Shown: piece by piece, positions 24,810 to 33,853 of the stretch
Layout: the number at the start of each line of letters is the position of its first letter
Position numbering within the stretch: the stretch's first letter is position 1
From: Qipengyuania algicida
GTDB taxonomy: Bacteria; Pseudomonadota; Alphaproteobacteria; Sphingomonadales; Sphingomonadaceae
DNA length: 64,000 bases
Direction of reading: 5' to 3'
Assembly: GCF_009828025.1 (NCBI RefSeq)
Contig: NZ_WTYA01000002.1
Span: forward strand, 310,001 to 374,000
Made by a program: the position numbers and the translations under genes
The notes under the pieces: generated by a model
Database searches by the model: none
What the model saw: the letters and a program-made list of their open reading frames with translations, nothing else
Told to the model about the DNA's origin: nothing

Positions 24810-27191
24810 ATGCCAAGTTTTGCCGCAAACCTCGAAAAGACCCTCCATCAGGCGCTCGCCGATGCGTCCGAGCGTCGGCACGAATATGCAACGCTCGAAC
24901 ATCTTCTGCTGGCGCTGATTGATGACGAAGACGCCGCACAGGTGATGGTCGCCTGCGGGGTCGACCTTGCCGAGCTGGGCGCAGTGGTGCGGCAATATCT
25001 CGAACAGGAATACCAGAGCCTCAAATCCGACGATGGCTCCGATCCGCAGCCGACCGCCGGGTTCCAGCGGGTGGTCCAGCGGGCGATCCTGCATGTGCAG
25101 ACATCGGGCAAGGACACAGTAACGGGCGCGAATGTGCTGGTGGCGCTGTTCTCGGAGCGCGACAGCTACGCGGTCTATTTCCTGCAGCAGCAGGATATGA
25201 GCCGGCTCGATGCGGTCAGCTATATCAGCCACGGCATCGGCCGCGGCGGCAAGCAGATCGAGAGCAAGACCCCGCGCGGCGCGGCGGAAGAGCAGCCCGA
25301 GGCGGAGGAAAAGGAAGCCGCCAAGGCGAGCAAGAAGGAAACCGCGCTCGACCAGTTCACGGTCAACCTCAACGAGAAAGCCGATGCGGGCAAGGTCGAT
25401 CCGCTGATCGGGCGCAATGCCGAGGTCGACCGGACGATCCAGATCCTGTGTCGGCGTTCAAAGAACAACCCGCTCTATGTCGGCGATCCCGGCGTGGGCA
25501 AGACCGCCATCGCCGAGGGGCTGGCGCGCAAGATCATCGAGGGCGACGTCCCCGAGGTGCTCCAGGACGCCGTCATCTACTCGCTCGACATGGGCGCGCT
25601 GCTGGCCGGAACGCGCTATCGCGGCGATTTCGAGGAGCGGTTGAAGCAGGTCGTCTCCGAACTCGAAAAAATGCCCGAGGCCGTACTTTTCATCGATGAA
25701 ATTCATACGGTTATCGGGGCTGGTGCGACGAGCGGCGGGGCCATGGACGCGTCCAACCTCTTGAAGCCTGCGCTCTCCAGCGGTGCGATCCGCTGCATCG
25801 GCTCGACCACCTACAAGGAATTCCGCAACCACTTCGAGAAGGATCGCGCGCTGCTGCGCCGGTTCCAGAAGATCGATGTGAACGAGCCGACGATCGAGGA
25901 TACGATCAAGATCCTCAAAGGCCTCAAGAGCGCCTTCGAAGAGCATCACAAAGTCACCTACACCGTCGATGCGCTCAAAACAGCGGTCGAGCTGTCGAGC
26001 CGCTACATCAACGATCGCAAACTGCCCGACAAGGCGATCGATGTGATCGACGAAGTCGGCGCGATGCAGATGCTGGTCACGCCCAGCCGCCGCAAGAAGA
26101 AGATCACTGCCAAGGAAATCGAATCGGTGATTGCAACGATGGCGCGGATTCCGCCCAAATCTGTCTCCAGCGACGACAAGAAGGCGCTCGAAAACCTCGA
26201 ACGCGATCTCAAGCATGTCGTGTTCGGGCAGGACGCCGCCGTGCACAAGCTATCGACCGCGATGAAGCTGAGCCGTGCAGGTCTGCGCGATCCGGACAAG
26301 CCGATCGGCTCGTTCCTGTTCTCCGGCCCGACTGGCGTCGGCAAGACCGAAGTCGCGCGGCAGCTCGCCAGCATCATGGGGATCGAGCTCAAGCGTTTTG
26401 ACATGTCCGAATATATGGAACGCCATTCGGTCAGCCGGTTGATCGGCGCACCTCCGGGCTATGTCGGGTACGATCAGGGCGGATTGCTCACCGATGCGAT
26501 CGACCAGAACCCGCATTGCGTGTTGCTGCTCGACGAGATCGAGAAAGCCCACCCCGACCTGTTCAACATCCTGTTGCAGGTGATGGACAATGGCCGCCTC
26601 ACCGATCACCACGGCAAGACCGTCGATTTCCGCAATGTCGTGCTGATCATGACGACCAATGCCGGGGCCGCCGATATGGCGAGCCAGGGCATCGGTTTCG
26701 GCAACGTGAGCAAGGAAGACGCCAGCGAAGAGGCCGTGAAGCGCATGTTCACGCCCGAATTCCGCAACCGCCTCGATGCCATCGTGCCCTTCTCCTATCT
26801 CGGCAAGGACACGGTCGCGCGGGTGGTCGACAAGTTCATCCTCCAGCTTGAGCTGCAACTGGCCGAACAGAACGTCGATATTCAGTTCGACAAGGATGCT
26901 CGCAACTGGCTGGGCGACAAGGGTTACGACCGGCTCTATGGCGCGCGCCCGATGGGCCGCCTGATCCAGGAAAAGATCAAGCAGCCGCTCGCCGAGGAGC
27001 TGTTGTTCGGCAAGCTCGCCGATGGCGGCGAGGTGCAGGTCAGCATCAAGGATGGCAAACCGTCCTTCGAGCTGACCCCGGCCCCGCCCAAGTCGCGCGC
27101 GAAGCCCAAGCGCAAGCCGAAGAAGGCAGCGCCGAAGAAGCCAGCGGCCAAAACCGGCAGTGACAGCGCAGACGACACCAGCGAGAGCTGA
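24810..27191 (+). CDS. clpA: ATP-dependent Clp protease ATP-binding subunit ClpA
   Basis: Hsp100 unfoldase that feeds substrates to ClpP. 793 aa from ATG 24810 (GTG 24801 possible). Order: Clp N-domain (EYATLEHLLLAL), first AAA+ (Walker A GDPGVGKTAIAEG, Walker B LFIDEIHTVIGAG), second AAA+ (GPTGVGKTEVARQL, LLLDEIEKAHPD) with the IGAPPGYVGYDQGG pore-type region. Lacks the ClpB middle domain. The last ~35 residues are a Lys/Pro/Ala-rich tail (KPKRKPKKAAPKKP) unlike typical ClpA. No clpS gene is adjacent. Confidence 0.93.
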   Translation: MPSFAANLEKTLHQALADASERRHEYATLEHLLLALIDDEDAAQVMVACGVDLAELGAVVRQYLEQEYQSLKSDDGSDPQPTAGFQRVVQRAILHVQTSGKDTVTGANVLVALFSERDSYAVYFLQQQDMSRLDAVSYISHGIGRGGKQIESKTPRGAAEEQPEAEEKEAAKASKKETALDQFTVNLNEKADAGKVDPLIGRNAEVDRTIQILCRRSKNNPLYVGDPGVGKTAIAEGLARKIIEGDVPEVLQDAVIYSLDMGALLAGTRYRGDFEERLKQVVSELEKMPEAVLFIDEIHTVIGAGATSGGAMDASNLLKPALSSGAIRCIGSTTYKEFRNHFEKDRALLRRFQKIDVNEPTIEDTIKILKGLKSAFEEHHKVTYTVDALKTAVELSSRYINDRKLPDKAIDVIDEVGAMQMLVTPSRRKKKITAKEIESVIATMARIPPKSVSSDDKKALENLERDLKHVVFGQDAAVHKLSTAMKLSRAGLRDPDKPIGSFLFSGPTGVGKTEVARQLASIMGIELKRFDMSEYMERHSVSRLIGAPPGYVGYDQGGLLTDAIDQNPHCVLLLDEIEKAHPDLFNILLQVMDNGRLTDHHGKTVDFRNVVLIMTTNAGAADMASQGIGFGNVSKEDASEEAVKRMFTPEFRNRLDAIVPFSYLGKDTVARVVDKFILQLELQLAEQNVDIQFDKDARNWLGDKGYDRLYGARPMGRLIQEKIKQPLAEELLFGKLADGGEVQVSIKDGKPSFELTPAPPKSRAKPKRKPKKAAPKKPAAKTGSDSADDTSES

Positions 27192-27248
27192 TCCAGCGGG
27201 GACGGTGGCATCCACGGATGCTTGACCGTTCTGCTGAGAACCTTAAAC

Positions 27249-27291
27249 CTCCCCGCGGCCATCGGCAAAGCAGCCCGATGGCCGCGGGGAG
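27249..27291 (+). promoter_or_regulatory. 17-bp perfect hairpin with the Shine-Dalgarno of the ABC gene in its 3' arm
   Basis: The arms 27249-27265 and 27275-27291 are perfect reverse complements (CTCCCCGCGGCCATCGG and its partner) around a 9-nt loop. The end of the 3' arm, GGGGAG (27286-27291), is the only good Shine-Dalgarno for ATG 27298. There is no T tract, so a simple clpA terminator is less likely. May sequester the ribosome site; inference. Confidence 0.6.
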
Positions 27292-27297
27292 CATTTC

Positions 27298-28212
27298 ATG
27301 GCAGTTCTTGAAGTCGATGCGCTGACCAAGCGGTTCGACGAAGTGGTCGCAGTCGACAATCTCAGCTTCGCCGTGCAGCCAGGAGAAATCTTCGGCTTTC
27401 TCGGCGGCAACGGCGCGGGCAAGACCACGACGCTGCGCATGGTGCTCGATATTATCCGCCCGACATCGGGCCGGATCAGCGTGCTTGGGGCTGCGCCCGA
27501 CCGGCGACAGGCGGCAGCGATCGGCTTCCTGCCCGAGGAACGCGGTCTCTACGACAATATGACCGCGATCGACACCATCGTCTATTTCGCCCGGCTCAAG
27601 CAGATGGATGGAGGCGAAGCGCGAAAGCACGGGATGGAACTGCTCGAGCGGTTCGACCTTGCAAGCCGCGCCAAGTCCAAGATCGGCGAGATGTCCAAGG
27701 GCATGGCGCAAAAGGTCCAGCTTGCCACCGCGCTGGTCAACCATCCGCAGCTCTTGATGCTGGACGAGCCGTTCTCCGGCCTCGACCCGGTCAATCAGGG
27801 CCTGCTCGAAGAAGAAATCCTGCGCGCCTCGAAGCGCGGAGCCGCGGTAATCTTCTCCACCCACGTCATGCAGCACGCCGAACGACTGTGCGACCGGTTG
27901 CTGCTGCTACGCAAGGGTGCCAAGCGGTTCGAAGGCACGCTTGATGAGGCGCGCGCCGAATTGCCTGCTGCGATCGAGGCAATCGCCAAGGAGGATATTA
28001 TCCGCGTTGCCGGTATCGCATCGGCCGAACCGAAAGAACAACTGGATGGCGAGTGGCGGCGCTGGTCGATCCGGCTCGATCCGGGCGTGAGCGCGGGTGA
28101 GGTGCTCGAACGCTGCACGACCAGCGGCGTTGCGCTGCGCAGGTTCGAGGAACAGCGCGCCAATCTGCACGATGTGTTCGTCCAGCTCGTGGGCGGGGAG
28201 GAAAACCGGTGA
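27298..28212 (+). CDS. ABC transporter ATP-binding protein (NatA-like)
   Basis: Nucleotide-binding subunit of 304 aa: Walker A FLGGNGAGKTTTLRM, Q-loop FLPEERGLYDNM, a divergent signature motif MSKGMAQKVQLA in place of LSGGQ, Walker B LLMLDEPFSGLDPVN and switch His in FSTHVMQHAE. C-terminal DUF4162-like region as in NatA and other exporters. The stop overlaps the permease start (GTGA). Its ribosome site is buried in a strong hairpin. Confidence 0.9.
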   Translation: MAVLEVDALTKRFDEVVAVDNLSFAVQPGEIFGFLGGNGAGKTTTLRMVLDIIRPTSGRISVLGAAPDRRQAAAIGFLPEERGLYDNMTAIDTIVYFARLKQMDGGEARKHGMELLERFDLASRAKSKIGEMSKGMAQKVQLATALVNHPQLLMLDEPFSGLDPVNQGLLEEEILRASKRGAAVIFSTHVMQHAERLCDRLLLLRKGAKRFEGTLDEARAELPAAIEAIAKEDIIRVAGIASAEPKEQLDGEWRRWSIRLDPGVSAGEVLERCTTSGVALRRFEEQRANLHDVFVQLVGGEENR

Positions 28213-29708
28213 TCGCCAATATTCTGCTCGTCGCCAAACGCGAGTTCCGTCAGGTCACCGCAACCAAGAGCTTCTGGCTGACATTGCTGCTGGTTCCGAT
28301 TGCTCTCGCTATCGGTCCGCTCGTCGGCGACAAGCTCCAGGACGATACCGCCACCAAGGTGATGATCGTCGACCAGACCGGCGGCGGTGTCGCCCGCACG
28401 ATCGAGGACAGCTTCACCATCAACGAAGATCGGGCCTTGCTGGTGCGCCTGTCGCGCTACGTCCAGCGCCACGATTTCGACAAGGCCGATCCGCAGGCCG
28501 TATGGGCGCAGCATGACCGCTGGTACACCAATGCCGATGTCGCGAGCTTCCGCGCCGCCGGCGGACTCAAGGCCGCACTCGCGAAGATCGACACGGTGCG
28601 GCCTGAGGGTGTGCCCGCGTTCGATGCCCCGACACCCGATTACAGTTTTCTCCCGCCGCCCGCCGGACTGACGGAAGCTCCCGCAGACACCATCGGCACG
28701 CAGGCCAAGCAACTCACCCAGGCAAAAGGTGGAGACGATAAGAAAGCGGCCGCCGACATCGTATTGCTGATCGGCAAGGGTTTCCCGCAAGATCCCACCG
28801 TCAGCCTGTGGTCGAACGACCGTCCGCGCAGCAGCTTCGTCATCCAGTTGCAGCAGGTCCTTACCCAGGCGATGCGTGGCAGCCTGCTCCAGCAGCAGGG
28901 TGTCTCACCGCAAGCAGCCGTGGCGATCGAGACTGCCGCGCCCGCCATAGCCGTGTCCACGCCACCGCCGGGTGGTGGCGCGCGAGAAGCAATGCTGGTG
29001 CGCTCGATCGTGCCGTTGGCGCTCGCCTACATATTGATGATGAGCCTGATGCTGTCGGGCAGCTGGATGTTGCAGGGCTCGGTCGAGGAACGATCCAACA
29101 AGTTGCTCGAATCGGTGCTCGCCTGCATTTCTCCCGAGGAACTGATGTATGGCAAGCTGCTTGGCGCGCTGACCATCGGCCTGTCGATGGTAGCGGTCTG
29201 GCTGGGCTGCGCAGCCTTCGCCGCCTATGCCACCCATGGCGCGATCGCCGATATGATCCGTCCCGCCCTTGCTCCGCTGACTTCGCCGGGCGCGATCATC
29301 GCGCTGATCTATTTCTTCGCGATGGGCTATCTCGCGATCTCGATCATCTTCGTCGCCATTGGCGCAATGAGCGATTCCATGCGCGAGGCTCAGGGTTATC
29401 TCATGCCGGTGATGCTGGCAGTGTTGCTGCCGATCACCATGCTGATCCAGGCGGTGCTGGCGGGCAATAACGGGATCATGGTGCAGGTGCTGACCTGGGT
29501 GCCGCTGTGGACGCCCTTCGCGGTGTTGGCGCGGCTGGGGATCGGGATAGAGACATGGGAGCTGATCGGCTCGGGCGTGGTGCTGGCTATCTTCGTTGCT
29601 CTCGAAGTCGTCTTTCTCGGGCGACTGTTCCGCGCCAGCCTGCTCGCACAGGGGCAGAAGCTGGGACTGAAGCAGATTGTTGGCCGCCTGAAAGCCGCGC
29701 CGCGCTGA
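28209..29708 (+). CDS. ABC transporter permease (NatB/ABC-2 type)
   Basis: A 499-aa membrane subunit that starts at GTG 28209 overlapping the ATPase stop. One N-terminal membrane helix, a large extracytoplasmic domain (about residues 45-270), then five to six helices including MMSLMLSGSWML and a core EERSNKLLESVLACISPEELMYGKLLG, typical of the NatB/ABC-2 exporters for Na+ or drugs. The substrate is not known. Confidence 0.87.
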   Translation: MIANILLVAKREFRQVTATKSFWLTLLLVPIALAIGPLVGDKLQDDTATKVMIVDQTGGGVARTIEDSFTINEDRALLVRLSRYVQRHDFDKADPQAVWAQHDRWYTNADVASFRAAGGLKAALAKIDTVRPEGVPAFDAPTPDYSFLPPPAGLTEAPADTIGTQAKQLTQAKGGDDKKAAADIVLLIGKGFPQDPTVSLWSNDRPRSSFVIQLQQVLTQAMRGSLLQQQGVSPQAAVAIETAAPAIAVSTPPPGGGAREAMLVRSIVPLALAYILMMSLMLSGSWMLQGSVEERSNKLLESVLACISPEELMYGKLLGALTIGLSMVAVWLGCAAFAAYATHGAIADMIRPALAPLTSPGAIIALIYFFAMGYLAISIIFVAIGAMSDSMREAQGYLMPVMLAVLLPITMLIQAVLAGNNGIMVQVLTWVPLWTPFAVLARLGIGIETWELIGSGVVLAIFVALEVVFLGRLFRASLLAQGQKLGLKQIVGRLKAAPR

Positions 29709-29750
29709 CAAGGATGGGAACGCTGGCGCGCGCCGCGGCTTGATCCGCTG

Positions 29751-30755
29751 ATGCTTGCGCCCTTTTCCTGGATCAGGCCCGAACCTTGGGGCATCCATGT
29801 CGTGCCTGCCGATTGCTGGATCGATCCTGCGCGCGCAGTGGATAGGGCGCTGGTGACCCACGGCCACGCCGACCATGCGCGCGGCGGCCACGGGCAGACC
29901 TTTGCCACGCCAGAGACGCTCGCGATCATGGAGCTACGCTACCAGACGCGTGAGGGCGCGGTGCCGGTCGCTTATGGCGAGACCGTCGATCTTCCCGGCG
30001 ACGTCAAGGCGACATATGTCCCGGCAGGCCATGTGCTGGGCAGCGCGCAGATCCTGCTCGAACACGCAGGCGAGCGCGTCGTCGTGACCGGCGACTACAA
30101 GCGCCGCCCCGATCCGACCTGTCCACCCTTCGAGGTAACGCCCTGCGATGTGTTCATCACCGAGGCGACCTTTGGGCTGCCGGTGTTCACCCACCCCCCG
30201 ATTGCACAGGAAATGGCCAAGCTGCTGGACCGGCTCGCCGCCTATCCCGATGCTTGCGTCCAGGTCGGTGCCTATGCTCTGGGCAAGGCGCAAAGGGTGA
30301 TCGCGGAACTGCGTGCAGCGGGGCACGTTGATCCGATCTATCTCCACGGCGCGCTGGAGAAGATGTGCCGCCTGTATCAGGATTTCGGCGTGGAGCTGGG
30401 CGAGTTGCGGCTGGTCGCCGATCACGACAAGGACGATATGCGCGGAGCGATCGTGCTCTGCCCGCCCAGCGCGCTCAACGATCGCTGGAGCCGCCGCCTG
30501 CCAGACCCGATCACCGCGATGGCTTCGGGTTGGATGCGCGTGCGCCAGCGCGCGCGCCAGCGTAATGTCGAACTGCCGCTGGTGATTTCCGACCATGCCG
30601 ACTGGGGCGAACTGACCCGCACAATCGAGGAAGTTGGCGCGCAAGAGAACTGGATTACCCATGGGCGCGAGGAAGCGCTGTTGCGCTGGTGCCAGCTTTA
30701 CCAGAAGCGCGCCCGCGCGCTGGCGCTCGTCGGCTACGAAGATGAGGACGACTGA
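29751..30755 (+). CDS. Ligase-associated DNA exonuclease (metallo-beta-lactamase fold)
   Basis: Metallo-beta-lactamase/beta-CASP nuclease of the DNA-repair group linked with a dedicated DNA ligase. 334 aa with VTHGHADHARGG (HxHxDH), GHVLGSAQILLEH, VVTGDYKRRPDPT, FITEATFG and the C-terminal ISDHADW. The ligase gene starts 3 nt downstream. In many bacteria the same operon includes an Lhr-type helicase and a phosphoesterase; neither follows here. Confidence 0.9.
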   Translation: MLAPFSWIRPEPWGIHVVPADCWIDPARAVDRALVTHGHADHARGGHGQTFATPETLAIMELRYQTREGAVPVAYGETVDLPGDVKATYVPAGHVLGSAQILLEHAGERVVVTGDYKRRPDPTCPPFEVTPCDVFITEATFGLPVFTHPPIAQEMAKLLDRLAAYPDACVQVGAYALGKAQRVIAELRAAGHVDPIYLHGALEKMCRLYQDFGVELGELRLVADHDKDDMRGAIVLCPPSALNDRWSRRLPDPITAMASGWMRVRQRARQRNVELPLVISDHADWGELTRTIEEVGAQENWITHGREEALLRWCQLYQKRARALALVGYEDEDD

Positions 30756-30758
30756 GCG

Positions 30759-32351
30759 GTGGAGGAATTTGCCGCCCTGATCGACGCGCTCGTCTTCACC
30801 CGCAGCCGCAATGAAAAGCTGCGACTGATCGCCGAGTATCTGCGTCAGACGCCCGATCCCGACCGCGGTTGGGCACTCGCCGCGCTCACCGATGGACTGG
30901 ATTTCCCGGCGGTCAAATCCTCGACCATCCGCAAGCTGATGCAGGAACGGATCGACCCGTTGCTGTGGACGCTGAGCCGCGATTTCGTCGGCGACACGGC
31001 GGAAACTGCCAGCCTGCTGTGGCCACAACCCGATGCTCCGCCAACACCGCCCAGTGTCAGCGAGACCGTCGCCGCCCTTTCAGCCATGAATCGGGCAAGC
31101 GTGATGAGCGAACTGCCGCAGTTGCTCGACCGCCTTGATCCATCGGGCCGTTACGCCCTGCTCAAGCTCGCCACCGGCGCGATGCGCGTGGGCATTTCGG
31201 CAAGACTGGCTAAGACCGCGTTTGCACAAGCCTTCGCGGTGCCGGTCGAGGAGGTCGAGGAATATTGGCACGGGCTGGCACCGCCCTACGAACCGCTGTT
31301 CGCCTGGGCGGCTAAAGGCGAACCGCCGCCCGACATCGCGAGCCTACCCACCTTCCGCCCGTTTATGCTGGCCCATCCGCTCGAAGATAGCGTGGTCGAC
31401 CTTGCCGACTATGTCGCGGAATGGAAATGGGACGGCATCCGTGTCCAGATCGTCCATGCAGGGGATGAAACCAAGATCTTCTCTCGCGGGGGCGACGATA
31501 TTTCCGCGACCTTTCCCGAGCTGCTCGATGTGCTCGACTTTCCTGCGGTGCTGGATGGCGAATTGCTGGTTCGCGGCAGCCATCAGGGGGGCGAGCAAGG
31601 CGGCGCGGCCAGTTTCAACGCGCTGCAACAGCGGCTGGGCCGCAAGACAGTGAGCAAGGCAATGCTTGCCGAAAGCCCTGCGTTCATCCGGCTTTACGAT
31701 GTGCTGCTGCTGGACGGGGATGATCTGCGCGAGCGCAGGTGGACCGAGCGGCGCGACCAGCTCGAAAAACTGATTGCGCGCCTGCCCGCCGAACGCTTCG
31801 ACCTTAGCCAGATCGTCGAGGCACGCGATTTCGACCATCTCGCGCAAATTCGCGAAGGCGCGCGCGACGATGCCATCGAAGGGCTGATGCTCAAGCGTCG
31901 CGACAGCCCCTATGTCGCGGGCCGCAAGACCGGGCTGTGGTACAAGTGGAAACGCGATCCGCTGCTGGTGGATTGCGTGCTGATGTACGCACAGCGGGGC
32001 AGCGGGAAACGATCGAGTTTCTATTCCGACTACACTTTCGGTTGCTGGGACGGCGATCCCGAGCAGGGTGCAGAGCTGCTGCCGGTGGGCAAGGCCTATT
32101 CCGGTTTCACCGACGCGGAACTGAAAAAGCTCGACCGTCATGTCCGCAGCAACACCGTCAACCGTTTCGGTCCGGTACGCGAAACGACCCGCAGCCTGGT
32201 ATTCGAAGTCGCCTTCGACAGTGTCCATTCCAGCAAACGGCACAAGTCCGGTCTCGCCATGCGCTTCCCGCGTATCCATCGTATCCGCTGGGACAAGCCG
32301 GTCGAAGAGGCAGATCGCCTTTCGGCTCTCAAAGCACTGATTCGGGATTGA
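30759..32351 (+). CDS. ATP-dependent DNA ligase (cisplatin damage response type)
   Basis: A 530-aa ligase with an N-terminal DNA-binding domain and the nucleotidyltransferase core: motif I EWKWDGIRVQIV with catalytic Lys, motif III FIRLYDVLLLDG, motif IV EGLMLKRRDSPY and motif V GLWYKWKRDPLLVD. GTG 30759 start with GAGGA upstream; cotranscribed with the exonuclease. The family is known for a repair role with the exonuclease; essential LigA is elsewhere. Confidence 0.92.
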   Translation: MEEFAALIDALVFTRSRNEKLRLIAEYLRQTPDPDRGWALAALTDGLDFPAVKSSTIRKLMQERIDPLLWTLSRDFVGDTAETASLLWPQPDAPPTPPSVSETVAALSAMNRASVMSELPQLLDRLDPSGRYALLKLATGAMRVGISARLAKTAFAQAFAVPVEEVEEYWHGLAPPYEPLFAWAAKGEPPPDIASLPTFRPFMLAHPLEDSVVDLADYVAEWKWDGIRVQIVHAGDETKIFSRGGDDISATFPELLDVLDFPAVLDGELLVRGSHQGGEQGGAASFNALQQRLGRKTVSKAMLAESPAFIRLYDVLLLDGDDLRERRWTERRDQLEKLIARLPAERFDLSQIVEARDFDHLAQIREGARDDAIEGLMLKRRDSPYVAGRKTGLWYKWKRDPLLVDCVLMYAQRGSGKRSSFYSDYTFGCWDGDPEQGAELLPVGKAYSGFTDAELKKLDRHVRSNTVNRFGPVRETTRSLVFEVAFDSVHSSKRHKSGLAMRFPRIHRIRWDKPVEEADRLSALKALIRD

Positions 32352-32401
32352 AGTCGCCCCTGTGCAGCGTAAAACCCCAGCATAACGTTGGAGAGCTACG
32401 C

Positions 32402-32917
32402 ATGGATTACGCTGACAACGCGCTTGCCACTTTCGACAATATGATCGGGACACTGCAACATCTGGTGAGGAAGGCGCAGGACGCGGGAATGGGCGACGAG
32501 GTGCTTGCGGTGAAGCTGGCGGAGGACATGTTTCCGCTGGAAACCCAGTTCCGCATCGCCATCAACCAGCTGATCCTGGCGCTTGGGCGTGTTTATGGCC
32601 TCGATATGCCGATGGATGAACAACCGTATGCCTCGCTCGAAGAGGTTGGACGACAACTGTCAAGGGTAAGGGACAGGCTCGCGCTAGCCCGCAAAGCCGG
32701 CGGCGCATCGGCTGATACGCCGGTCGACTTCAGCCTGCCCAACAATATGCGTTTCGTCATGTCGTCGGAAGAATATCTGCGCGACTGGACGATGCCCAAT
32801 TTCTATTTTCATACGACCATGGCCTATGCCCTGCTGCGCCACGAAGGTCTGGAGATCGGCAAGGCGGATTTCGTGTCGCATATGCTGCGTTACGCGAAGC
32901 AGCCCGATAACGCCTGA
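32402..32917 (+). CDS. DUF1993 family protein
   Basis: A 171-aa cytoplasmic helical protein of the DinB/DUF1993-like fold: LATFDNMIGTLQHLVRKA, DMFPLETQFRIAINQ and a late FYFHTTMAYALLRHEGLEIGK. GGAGAG lies just before ATG 32402. Function unknown. It follows the ligase in the place where the repair helicase often sits. Confidence 0.82.
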   Translation: MDYADNALATFDNMIGTLQHLVRKAQDAGMGDEVLAVKLAEDMFPLETQFRIAINQLILALGRVYGLDMPMDEQPYASLEEVGRQLSRVRDRLALARKAGGASADTPVDFSLPNNMRFVMSSEEYLRDWTMPNFYFHTTMAYALLRHEGLEIGKADFVSHMLRYAKQPDNA

Positions 32918-32933
32918 GCCGGGGCGCAAAATC

Positions 32934-33587
32934 ATGCACCGCTATGATCCATCACGCCGCTTGCTGGGCGTTGCTCTGGCCGGGCTCGCCGGGTTTACCG
33001 ACGCGCTCGGTTTTCTGACTGCGGGCGGGTATTTCGTGTCGTTCATGTCGGGCAATACCACGCGGCTGGGTGTCGATCTTGCGCGGGACTGGTCGCTGGC
33101 CATCCTGCCTGCGCTGCTGATCACGGGCTTCGTATTCGGGGTGGTTGTGGGCGCGCTGGTTGCGGAACGGGCAGGCGCGCGGCGCAAGACCATCGTCATC
33201 GGCATGGCGGGCGGGCTGCTGATCCTTGCCGCAATCGCCGCCCAGATCGGGTCTGACAGGATTTATCTCGCCTTTACGTTGGTGGCGATGGGCGCGCTCA
33301 ACAACGCCTTTTCACGCAAGGGCGCGGTGCTGGTCGGCGTTACCTACATGACCGGCGCGCTGGTACGATTCGGACAAGGGCTGGCCGCGCACCTTTCCGG
33401 CCACGCGCAGCCGGGTTGGCTATGGAACGGCGGATTGTGGCTGGGTCTGGCGATTGGCGCGACCGCAGGCGCATACAGCTGGAGCCGGATCGAAGGGCAG
33501 GCGGCGTGGATCGCGGCCGGGTTTGCATTGATCTTGCTGGTCTGTGCCTGGCAGATCGAACGCCGAACGCCTCAGTCGGCGAGTTGA
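32934..33587 (+). CDS. DUF1275/YoaK family membrane protein
   Basis: A 217-aa integral membrane protein with about six helices. Starts MHRYDPSRRLLGVALAGLAG; family marks are GFTDALGFLTAGGYFVSFMSGNTTRLG and the internal GALNNAFSRKG. Function unknown. Lies 16 nt after the DUF1993 gene, so probably cotranscribed, and converges on the DUF167 gene with a 16-nt overlap. Confidence 0.87.
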   Translation: MHRYDPSRRLLGVALAGLAGFTDALGFLTAGGYFVSFMSGNTTRLGVDLARDWSLAILPALLITGFVFGVVVGALVAERAGARRKTIVIGMAGGLLILAAIAAQIGSDRIYLAFTLVAMGALNNAFSRKGAVLVGVTYMTGALVRFGQGLAAHLSGHAQPGWLWNGGLWLGLAIGATAGAYSWSRIEGQAAWIAAGFALILLVCAWQIERRTPQSAS

Positions 33588-33853
33588 ACCAACTTCTCGC
33601 GAGAAGTCGCGCCGCGCAACAACTCAAGGTGAGAGGGAGCGCAACCGAGCGCCTTCGCCAACAGTGCGATCAGGGCGGCGTTGGCTTGCCCATCGGTTGG
33701 CTTGGCACGCAATTTCACCAGCAGCTTGTCCGCACCCAGTTCGATGGATTCTACGCGCGCACCCGGTGTAACCCGAACCGCCAGACGACCGACATCATCC
33801 GCCAGGGCGCGGATTGCGGATGCTGCTGGAAAATCAGCCTTAGGCCGCGCCAT
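33572..33853 (-). CDS. DUF167 (YggU) family protein
   Basis: A 93-aa protein: LAVRVTPGARVESIE, LLVKLRAKPTDGQANAALIALLAKALG and SHLELLRGATSREKLV match the family. ATG 33853 is preferred over the 33898 start; it overlaps the carbonic anhydrase stop by 14 nt. Function unknown. Confidence 0.85.
   Translation of the reverse strand: MARPKADFPAASAIRALADDVGRLAVRVTPGARVESIELGADKLLVKLRAKPTDGQANAALIALLAKALGCAPSHLELLRGATSREKLVQLAD

Noticed and set aside
30759..32453. Antisense frame (31344-32453) in the DNA ligase
   Set aside because: Shadow; no start signal or motif.
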